From positions 1 to 5,304 of the forward strand of contig DFDT01000006.1 in the NCBI GenBank assembly GCA_002368865.1: DNA of 5,304 bases, read 5' to 3'. The DNA comes from Lachnospiraceae bacterium UBA3821 (GTDB taxonomy: Bacteria > Bacillota > Clostridia > Lachnospirales > Lachnospiraceae). A program made the position numbers and the translations under genes. Positions 1-3,491 of the stretch are shown in pieces. Numbering within the stretch: position 1 is the stretch's first letter; each line of letters starts with the position of its first letter. Under the pieces are notes generated by a model. The model made no database searches. It was not told where the DNA came from and worked only from the letters and a program-made list of their open reading frames with translations.

Positions 1-72
1 AAGAATTGTCTCTCTGTCAAGTGCACGATTGACTGCATCAATCGCCACCTGTCTTTTGATATACTCAGTCAT
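1..72 (-). CDS. ISRQAAID-motif phage protein, 3' end outside the window
   Basis: Only the first 24 residues are in the window: MTEYIKRQVAIDAVNRALDR and four more. YIKRQVAIDAV fits the 'ISRQAAIDAI' motif that opens many small proteins of Clostridia phages and prophages, whose function I do not know. The start has GGAGG 6 bases upstream within junction repeat copy 4 and overlaps the previous gene by eight bases. The frame is open to position 1, so length and C-terminal features cannot be judged. Confidence 0.75.
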   Translation of the reverse strand, partial: MTEYIKRQVAIDAVNRALDRETIL

Positions 73-235
73 TGTCTTCCTCCGCTTCATCCTCATCCTC
101 TTCCGGCGGAAATTCCCACCCATCGTCACATCCGCCGATGCAGTAATGCTCGTCATCAAGCGTAATCGTGTCCTTGGTGCAGATGCAATCTTTGTTGTAA
201 ATGCACTTTTCCAGATAACAATTAACTGTTGTCAT
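65..235 (-). CDS. Cys-rich 56-residue protein, DUF1540-like pattern
   Basis: 56 residues. Cys at 6, 11, 17, 19, 32 and 36 (VNCYLEKCIYNKDCICTKD ... HYCIGGC). The order 'C-x4-CxYN-x-x-C-x-C ... I-x-L ... C' recalls DUF1540-type small Cys-rich proteins of Firmicutes, thought to bind metal; I give this as a resemblance, not an assignment. The tail (FPPEEDEDEAEEDND) is strongly acidic and in part coded by the repeated junction. The ATG at 235 is served by GGAGG 7 bases upstream. The stop overlaps the next gene by eight bases. Confidence 0.78.
   Translation of the reverse strand: MTTVNCYLEKCIYNKDCICTKDTITLDDEHYCIGGCDDGWEFPPEEDEDEAEEDND
76..88 (-). repeat. gene-junction repeat, copy 4
   Basis: Identical 13 bases, 164 bases from copy 3. 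It codes EAEE and places GGAGG 6 bases before the ATG at 72. Confidence 0.85.
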
Positions 236-393
236 TATTCTTCCTCCGCTTCATCTTCTTCCTCTGTATCGTATTTCGGATAGCAGATTGAGTTGGCGAT
301 CCTTGAGAACGCCATTGTTAGAGCGTCCGATAGTGTACGACTTGCACGCAGGTCTTCTGCTGTTGCTTCGATTTCGGTGATTGTGATTTTCAT
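235..393 (-). CDS. 52-residue hypothetical protein, acidic
   Basis: 52 residues, not recognised. Unlike its neighbours it has a single Cys. It opens with a short strand (MKITITEIEATAEDLRASRT), followed by a helix (LSDALTMAFSRIANSIC), then YPKYDTEEEDEAEEE. Proteins beginning 'MKIxITEIExxAEDLRAS' seem familiar from Clostridia phages, with unknown function; I hold this weakly. ATG 393 overlaps the upstream stop by four bases with GGAGG 7 bases away. A longer reading to 444 runs into the previous gene without support. The stop TAA shares one base with the next ATG. Confidence 0.78.
   Translation of the reverse strand: MKITITEIEATAEDLRASRTLSDALTMAFSRIANSICYPKYDTEEEDEAEEE
240..252 (-). repeat. gene-junction repeat, copy 3
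   Basis: Identical 13 bases, 158 bases from copy 2. It codes EAEE and places GGAGG 7 bases before the ATG at 235. Confidence 0.85.
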
Positions 394-548
394 GATTCTT
401 CCTCCGCTTCGTATTCCTCGCATTCTTCCTTTTCCAGATTCCACGATCCTTTTTTACAAGCCACCCCATGATTCCCACCCATATCAAGTGCCCACACTTT
501 GATGTTCTGGCAAGTCTTGCACTGCTCTGGAAGGTCGTTATATCTCAT
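390..548 (-). CDS. Cys-containing 52-residue protein
   Basis: 52 residues, not recognised. It starts MRYNDLPEQCKTCQNIKVWA, with CxxC at 10-13, then VACKKGSW (C31) and EECEEYEAEEES (C43): four Cys that could hold one zinc ion, in the style 'C-x2-C ... C ... C' of small phage proteins. GGAGG lies 7 bases from its ATG, which overlaps the preceding stop by four bases. The last residues EAEEES come from the repeated junction, so the acidic tail may be a by-product of the overlapping ribosome binding site rather than a functional element. Confidence 0.8.
   Translation of the reverse strand: MRYNDLPEQCKTCQNIKVWALDMGGNHGVACKKGSWNLEKEECEEYEAEEES
398..410 (-). repeat. gene-junction repeat, copy 2
   Basis: Identical 13 bases (GAAGCGGAGGAAG on the minus strand), 155 bases from copy 1. 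GGAGG is 7 bases before the ATG at 393. Confidence 0.85.
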
Positions 549-709
549 TCTTCTTCCTCCGCTTCACTCTCAAGCCATACCTTCACACCGTTTCCACCAG
601 TACAACACTCAGTCTGTCCGATGCAGTTAATGCACATGGTATGCTGACAGCATATAAACTCTGCCAGTTCCTCATTGGTCATTTGTGCCAGTTTTTCACG
701 GTTGGTCAT
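545..709 (-). CDS. Cys-rich 54-residue protein (MTNREKLAQMTNEELAEF type)
   Basis: 54 residues. An N-terminal helix (MTNREKLAQMTNEELAEFIC) is followed by six further Cys/His ligands (C20, C21, H23, C26, C29, C35, C36) in a stretch of 17 residues, typical of a small zinc-binding domain. Phages and prophages of Clostridia often carry proteins starting 'MTNREKLxQMxNEExA' with downstream Cys; function unknown. ATG 709 has GGAGG 6 bases upstream. The C-terminus SEAEEEE is translated from the repeated junction that holds the next ribosome binding site, and the stop overlaps the next ATG (ATGA). Confidence 0.8.
   Translation of the reverse strand: MTNREKLAQMTNEELAEFICCQHTMCINCIGQTECCTGGNGVKVWLESEAEEEE
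553..565 (-). repeat. gene-junction repeat, copy 1
   Basis: The minus strand reads GAAGCGGAGGAAG. It codes EAEE at the end of one protein, and its GGAGG lies 7 bases before the ATG at 548. Confidence 0.85.
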
Positions 710-878
710 TGTTTTCCTCCGATTTTCCTTTTATCACTACGCACGTTAGCTTTTTGAGTTTGCTGTGGCTTCGAAAGTCAGTCACAAGATTATACTTTTT
801 GCACTCAGCAAGCCCCCAATTGTACTCTGACTCATATTCGCATCGTATGTTGAAGTGTTCGCAGTCTATGCACTTCAT
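696..878 (-). CDS. Cys-rich small protein, putative zinc binding
   Basis: 60 residues. Cys residues at 3, 6, 13, 26 and 46 (MKCIDCEHF ... RCEYES ... LAECKKYNLVTDF ... LTCV) suggest one zinc site. The pattern 'MKCxDCxxF...C.KYNLVxDF...KLxxLTC' looks like a small family in Firmicutes phages, but I know no function for it. The ATG at 878 has GGAGG 7 bases upstream; a longer TTG-initiated reading from 932 would start in the hairpin region and was rejected. The stop overlaps the next gene by 14 bases. It opens the array of very small genes after the 99-base gap. Confidence 0.8.
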   Translation of the reverse strand: MKCIDCEHFNIRCEYESEYNWGLAECKKYNLVTDFRSHSKLKKLTCVVIKGKSEENNDQP

Positions 879-892
879 TCCTATTCCTCCAT

Positions 893-928
893 CATGGCGG
901 CTGTTTCCGTGATGGGCATACCGCCATG
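893..928 (-). promoter_or_regulatory. 8-bp hairpin beside the ribosome binding site at 888-884
   Basis: CATGGCGG (928-921 on the minus strand) pairs perfectly with CCGCCATG (900-893) across a 20-base loop. Two bases after the stem comes GGAGG, 7 bases before the ATG at 878. The loop can itself form a small ATGCCCAT stem. No T run follows, so it is not an intrinsic terminator. It could act on translation or mRNA processing. This mirrors the hairpin placed next to the start at 2189, and these are the only two sizeable gaps in the window. Confidence 0.45.
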
Positions 929-961
929 TCAATATTGCAAAGTTGATGCTAAGTTGTGGAT

Positions 962-984
962 TCCCTCAACTGCTCCCTCAACTG
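962..984. repeat. 12-base tandem duplication at a gene end
   Basis: On the plus strand TCCCTCAACTG occurs at 962-972 and again at 974-984, a 12-base period. On the minus strand each copy contains AGTTGAGGG, so the coiled-coil gene has its TGA stop twice in frame. Its period is a multiple of three. It looks like a recent local duplication. Confidence 0.7.
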
Positions 985-1250
985 TTCGGGATTTCCGAAC
1001 AACTCGCTTTAATTGCAATATCTCCTGACACTCCGTTGCACCGGATCGAGAACTCCAAGCCATCAATGCGGCCTTGTAAGTATGCTTTTTCTTTTTCAAA
1101 TTCAAGTTGTTTGACCATTGCTTCAAAATGTTCTGCACTGGCTTTAACTTCCATGTATTGGGCTTTCAATGCTTCATTCTCTTCCTGGATCACTTCCGGT
1201 TTGATACGCTCTGCTATCACTTCCTTCATTGTTTTCACACGTTCATCCAT
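978..1250 (-). CDS. coiled-coil protein of unknown function
   Basis: 90 residues, not recognised. Residues 1-62 are almost wholly helical and charged (VIAERIKPEVIQEENEALKA, then FEAMVKQLEFEKEKAYLQGR), with hydrophobic residues at heptad-like spacing, suggesting a coiled coil that dimerises. The last 25 residues (IRCNGVSGDIAIKASCSE) are less charged with two Cys. The start at 1250 has GAGAGG 7 bases upstream. An in-frame ATG at 1274 would add MRFKRGRT and overlap the upstream stop, with AGGA 9 bases away; it is possible but has the weaker site. The 3' end lies in a 12-base tandem repeat, and the stop TGA occurs in frame in both repeat units. Confidence 0.75.
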   Translation of the reverse strand: MDERVKTMKEVIAERIKPEVIQEENEALKAQYMEVKASAEHFEAMVKQLEFEKEKAYLQGRIDGLEFSIRCNGVSGDIAIKASCSEIPNS

Positions 1251-1263
1251 GGTTCTACCTCTC

Positions 1264-1521
1264 TTAAATCGCATTTATTATTCCTATCACGGCCCTGCGG
1301 CTGACACAGTCGCCGTCCCGAAATCCGTCATAATCCATCATCTTTGTAATTTTATCGACTGTATACTGTTTACTGATCAGCTCACCACGGTCCACCGCTT
1401 CCAAAAGCTGAATGCACTTTTCGTATATTTCCTTTGATTTGCCGCCAACTTCTTTTCCGTGTACAGCTGTATATAGCATCATTGCTTCGCGCAGTTCTTT
1501 AGCCATCTCGAGGTTTGTCAT
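1264..1521 (-). CDS. phage protein with two ISRQAAID-like motifs
   Basis: 85 residues. The N-terminal half is helical (AKELREAMMLYTAVHG and KEIYEKCIQLLEAVDRG). Then two copies of a motif common in Clostridia phage proteins ('xISRQAAIDxI') appear: LISKQYTVDKI at 48-58 and CVSRRAVIGII at 72-82. The protein stops three residues after the second copy, whereas in relatives I recall the motif is usually followed by a longer region, so this may be a truncated or fused form. No function is known to me. ATG 1521 has GGAGG 6 bases before it and starts 12 bases after the upstream stop. The first residues (MTNLE) resemble those of the 54-residue protein at 709 (MTNRE), which may reflect a shared start module. 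Confidence 0.8.
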   Translation of the reverse strand: MTNLEMAKELREAMMLYTAVHGKEVGGKSKEIYEKCIQLLEAVDRGELISKQYTVDKITKMMDYDGFRDGDCVSRRAVIGIINAI

Positions 1522-1533
1522 TTTCGGCCTCCA

Positions 1534-2028
1534 TCACTCCTGCCAGTCAATCCAACCGTATGGCCAGCACTGCATTCCGGTGTCCTTCCATTTGCCGTTA
1601 ACAAGCCTCTGCCACCGCTGCGTTCTTGCGTTGAATCGATCATCACTCCATGGTATCTGGATATAATGCACTGATGTCCTTCCGCGGAACAGCTTTATAA
1701 ATTTGGTGCTCTTTGTAAGTTTTGCTCCGGAATCCGTGAAGTAGTACATTCTCCCGTTGCGCACTCTGTAAGTGTTTCTTGCAACCGCTCCCTTGGGGTA
1801 CATCACAGATTTTGATTTGTGGCCGTAATACCACTTCCCGTGATACTTAAACCAGCCGGTCTGCAGGCGGCCGTGTTTGTAAATATAAATATTCCCCTGT
1901 GCATCTCGTGTCCTGCCGTTGCGGGGCGTGCTGGCCTCTGCAATCATACAAACCAGCAGCACAGCCATAACAAACGCCATAACCGTTGCAATGATAAAAG
2001 ACGCCTTTCTCATTTGAATTGTCCTCAT
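1534..2028 (-). CDS. secreted or membrane-anchored protein with cell-wall-binding-like repeats
   Basis: 164 residues. A basic start (MRTIQMRK) and a hydrophobic core at about 9-30 (ASFIIATVMAFVMAVLLVCM) form a signal peptide or anchor; AEA-S near 30-33 is a possible signal peptidase I site. Next come units like the choline/glucan-binding (CW-binding) repeat: GNIYIYKHGRLQTGWFKYHG (45-64) continuing KWYYG, and YRVRNGRMYYFTDSGAKL (87-104). The tail is Trp-rich, with RTQRWQRLVNGKWKDTG (135-151) and WPYGWIDWQE at the end. Such repeats bind teichoic-acid choline or wall glycans in known families; here only about two diverged units exist and no enzymatic domain is seen. The protein is strongly basic. 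ATG 2028 has AAGGAG 8 bases upstream. Encoded with a small membrane protein among cytosolic phage genes, it may alter the host surface, for example in superinfection exclusion; this is inference. Confidence 0.85.
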   Translation of the reverse strand: MRTIQMRKASFIIATVMAFVMAVLLVCMIAEASTPRNGRTRDAQGNIYIYKHGRLQTGWFKYHGKWYYGHKSKSVMYPKGAVARNTYRVRNGRMYYFTDSGAKLTKSTKFIKLFRGRTSVHYIQIPWSDDRFNARTQRWQRLVNGKWKDTGMQCWPYGWIDWQE

Positions 2029-2189
2029 ATCAAATTCTCCTTATTCACCCAGATCAGAAGCACCATCCATGCCAGTGCCGGCAGGATCATCATGGTCGGT
2101 ATTATTATGTTATCGCTGTCCAGGGCCGATCCCCCGAGTGCAATTGCTATTAGAGCCAATATGGTGATTGCCCTGACAATGACTTTCAT
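2025..2189 (-). CDS. 54-residue membrane protein with two transmembrane helices
   Basis: 54 residues, not assigned to a family. Two hydrophobic stretches are clear, at about 3-20 (VIVRAITILALIAIALGG) and 28-48 (IIIPTMMILPALAWMVLL onward), separated by a short acidic loop (LDSDN). A basic start (MK, R6) and a charged end (NKENLI) frame them. By the positive-inside rule both ends would be cytoplasmic and the DSDN loop outside, which is inference. AAAGGAG lies just before the ATG. The stop overlaps the ATG of the cell-wall-repeat gene (ATGA), so the two products are probably made together in a fixed ratio. A small holin is formally possible, but no endolysin gene lies nearby, so a membrane partner for the next protein seems as likely. 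Confidence 0.8.
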   Translation of the reverse strand: MKVIVRAITILALIAIALGGSALDSDNIIIPTMMILPALAWMVLLIWVNKENLI

Positions 2190-2201
2190 GTTTCTCCTTT
2201 C
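2190..2201 (-). repeat. 12-base direct repeat, downstream copy (functional ribosome binding site)
   Basis: The minus strand reads GAAAGGAGAAAC immediately before the ATG at 2189, giving GGAG with 4 bases of spacing. It is the working copy of the repeat 109 bases upstream. Confidence 0.75.
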
Positions 2202-2202
2202 C

Positions 2203-2225
2203 GGAGCGCCGCCGCCAAGCGCTCC
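2203..2225 (-). promoter_or_regulatory. GC-rich hairpin beside the cassette's ribosome binding site
   Basis: GGAGCGC (2225-2219 on the minus strand) pairs perfectly with GCGCTCC (2209-2203) across a 9-base loop. The stem ends five bases before the GGAG that serves the ATG at 2189. No T run follows, so it is not a terminator. A stem in this place could limit ribosome access, protect the 5' end of a processed mRNA, or bind a repressor protein. The pairing is seen directly; the role is inference. Confidence 0.5.
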
Positions 2226-2264
2226 ATATGGTTAACGGTAACTGGTACGATATGTTATACACGT

Positions 2265-2293
2265 AAAAAACCACATTATCGGGTAATACAGTG
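2265..2293 (-). terminator. weak intrinsic terminator or attenuator candidate
   Basis: On the minus strand CAC, a 3-base bulge, ATTA, a 5-base loop, then TAATGTG can fold (2293 to 2272), and after one further base comes a run of six T (2270-2265). The stem is short, AT-rich and bulged, so any termination is likely partial. Its position after the last gene of the upstream block and before the envelope cassette fits a read-through terminator. This is a judgement from pairing by eye, with no energy calculation. Confidence 0.3.
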
Positions 2294-2298
2294 AGGGA

Positions 2299-2310
2299 GT
2301 TTCTCCTTTC
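2299..2310 (-). repeat. 12-base direct repeat, upstream copy (orphan ribosome binding site)
   Basis: The minus strand reads GAAAGGAGAAAC, identical to the ribosome binding site region at 2201-2190 that serves the 54-residue gene. Here no start codon follows at a usable distance: the next bases are TCCCTCACTG. It may be the remnant of a duplicated or deleted gene start. Confidence 0.6.
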
Positions 2311-2355
2311 TGTGTGGTGATTTGGTTTATATGTTATGGCGGCATTGGTGACTGA

Positions 2356-2877
2356 TTAGGATTCCTTCATCTTTTGCAGGACTTTGGCGATTTCGAGTAA
2401 ATTCCTACCCGTGCGATGCAGTGCGCTTTTAGTCCACCATGCGGCTGTCCCGTCAGATTTAAAAACAAAAACCTGCGTTCCGTCTGGATTCTCGTACAAA
2501 ACAATTGCACGATTACCGGCGTCCGTTGTGACCTCATCACCGACCTTAATTTCCGCATCCTGCTCCTGCTTCGGCGTATACTGGTCAAGGAAATTGCGAG
2601 GACACCTGACACATGGTTCTTCATTTTCGTCCTGCTCAAAGTATACGCATGTCTGGCAAACATGCTCCTCCCGCACATCTGCAAGCGCTCTCCTGTATCC
2701 CTTCTCATACCCCTCTTTCCTGACCTGCTCAAGATCGGGTTCGGTGTATGGCGTGAGGTTTTCGACCCCAATCGGTTCTATCGAAATCTGACCATCAGGC
2801 GTCATGCCAAAAACAATGATGCCTTTGAACTCGTTCGGGCAATCATCAAGTACCTCGATAATGTATTTCTTTCCCAT
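2356..2877 (-). CDS. phage protein with zinc knuckle and SH3-like C-terminal domain
   Basis: 173 residues. Three parts are visible: an N-terminal beta segment (KKYIIEVLDDCP to IEPIGVENLTPY, 3-44); a charged helix (EQVRKEGYEKGYRRALADV, 50-68) leading into CQTCVYF and CVRCP (Cys 74, 77, 89, 92), a four-Cys arrangement fit to bind zinc; and a C-terminal region (109-157) with IKVGDEV, NRAIVLYE, TQVFVFKSDG and WWTKSALHRTGR, which reads as an SH3-like barrel. It ends in a helix (LLEIAKVLQKM). From memory, Clostridia phages often encode proteins ending 'VGDEV...KTGRHFPQIxxVLxQM' of unknown function. The ATG at 2877 is preferred, with GGAGG 8 bases upstream; the GTG at 2886 overlaps the dut stop but has no properly spaced site. 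This is the last gene of the upstream block, followed by 166 non-coding bases. Confidence 0.85.
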   Translation of the reverse strand: MGKKYIIEVLDDCPNEFKGIIVFGMTPDGQISIEPIGVENLTPYTEPDLEQVRKEGYEKGYRRALADVREEHVCQTCVYFEQDENEEPCVRCPRNFLDQYTPKQEQDAEIKVGDEVTTDAGNRAIVLYENPDGTQVFVFKSDGTAAWWTKSALHRTGRNLLEIAKVLQKMKES

Positions 2878-2882
2878 TCCTC

Positions 2883-3302
2883 TCACCTCCCAGTGCTGCC
2901 GAATCCAGCGTCACCGCGCTCGCCTCCGGTGATCCGGTCCACCTGTTCAAATTCCGGTGTATCTATCTTTGTAAAGACAATCTGTGCGATTTTGTCGCCG
3001 GCAGAAAACTTCACGATCTGGTTTGAGTGGTTGAAAAGGAACACTCTCATACTTCCGCTGTATCCACGGTCTATTGTCCCATCAGTGAATATTCCGTAAT
3101 CCCGCATCAGGCCGGATTTACTTCTAACTTCCAGCATGTACCCTTCCGGAACTTCGATATGTACACCGGTGTCGATACCTCTATACTCTCCGGGCCAGAG
3201 AACCACTCCGTGGGGCGTCCGAAGATCAGCACCAGCATCATCCTTGTGTTCCCTGACCGGCATATATGCACCTTTATCAAGTTGTACTTTTATGGGTTTC
3301 AT
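2883..3302 (-). CDS. dut: deoxyuridine 5'-triphosphate nucleotidohydrolase (dUTPase)
   Basis: The enzyme hydrolyses dUTP to dUMP and diphosphate in the cytosol, lowering uracil incorporation during phage DNA synthesis and supplying dUMP for dTMP. All five motifs of the homotrimeric dUTPase family are in order in 139 residues, a normal length: DAGADL (22-27), RSKSGL (60-65), GTIDRGYSG (75-83) with the catalytic Asp 78 and the uracil-contacting Tyr 81, GDKIAQ (102-107), and the C-terminal P-loop-like RGDAGFGSTG (129-138). In motif 5 the usual first Gly of GGFGSTG is Ala, and motif 2 has Lys in the RSxSG position; both look tolerable. The start is uncertain: ATG at 3302 fits the usual family N-terminus, while GTG at 3314 overlaps the preceding stop as GTGA and adds MNTD. 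Neither has a clear ribosome binding site, so initiation may depend on coupling to the upstream gene. Confidence 0.97.
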   Translation of the reverse strand: MKPIKVQLDKGAYMPVREHKDDAGADLRTPHGVVLWPGEYRGIDTGVHIEVPEGYMLEVRSKSGLMRDYGIFTDGTIDRGYSGSMRVFLFNHSNQIVKFSAGDKIAQIVFTKIDTPEFEQVDRITGGERGDAGFGSTGR

Positions 3303-3310
3303 ATCCGTAT

Positions 3311-3490
3311 TCACTCTTCATCAAGTCCTTTCCAGTCCTCTGCGACAATCATCAGCATCTTTGCCATCTGCAATACGTCTGATTTTGATGCTGTTGCAGG
3401 AATGTTTACCCTGATTTCCCCGCCGCACACTCCGGCAGGAAATCTATAATATTTGACTGGTGCAAATTCCTTTTCTCTTTTTTCACCCAT
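3311..3490 (-). CDS. 59-residue hypothetical protein
   Basis: 59 residues, not recognised. The start ATG at 3490 is one base after the HTH gene's stop and is preceded by AGGAGG at 5 bases, a strong site that is itself read as the GG end of the upstream protein. The product starts with a charged stretch (MGEKREKEFAPVKYYRFPAG), then GGEIRVNIPATASKSDV, and ends with a helix (LQMAKMLMIVAEDWKGLDEE). The beta-then-helix arrangement looks like a small folded protein rather than a chance frame. Its stop overlaps the GTG candidate start of dut. The operon position, spacing and ribosome binding site make it very likely a real gene. Confidence 0.8.
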   Translation of the reverse strand: MGEKREKEFAPVKYYRFPAGVCGGEIRVNIPATASKSDVLQMAKMLMIVAEDWKGLDEE

Positions 3491-3491
3491 A

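Larger units (their letters stand above)
2190..2355. other. non-coding gap upstream of the envelope cassette
   Basis: This 166-base gap is the longest in the window. I see no coding sequence in it. It holds the weak terminator candidate, a hairpin beside the ribosome binding site of the next gene, a 12-base direct repeat and a 9-base direct repeat. A TATAAC hexamer on the minus strand (2259-2254) after the T run could be a -10 box, but no acceptable -35 lies 16-18 bases upstream, so I do not call a promoter. The gap suggests that the cassette may be controlled separately from the upstream operon. Confidence 0.5.

Noticed and set aside
65..725. Regularly spaced 13-base repeats as a CRISPR array
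   Set aside because: The repeats are too short, the spacing of about 155-164 bases is far too long, and the intervals are coding.
893..928. Hairpin as an intrinsic terminator
   Set aside because: No T run follows on either strand; the minus-strand continuation is ATGGAGGAA.
909..935. TTGACA hexamer on the minus strand near 933 as a -35 box
   Set aside because: No acceptable -10 hexamer 16-18 bases downstream, and the following bases form the hairpin stem.
943..1437. 164-codon open frame on the plus strand
   Set aside because: Antisense to the coiled-coil and ISRQ-motif genes, with a Cys/Ser/Phe-rich composition typical of the reverse of acidic helical coding sequence, and no ribosome binding site.
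2416..3099. 227-codon open frame on the plus strand, the longest open frame in the window
   Set aside because: It lies antisense to dut and the zinc-knuckle gene, both strongly supported by motifs and ribosome binding sites. No matching start signal, and the translation has no recognisable domain.
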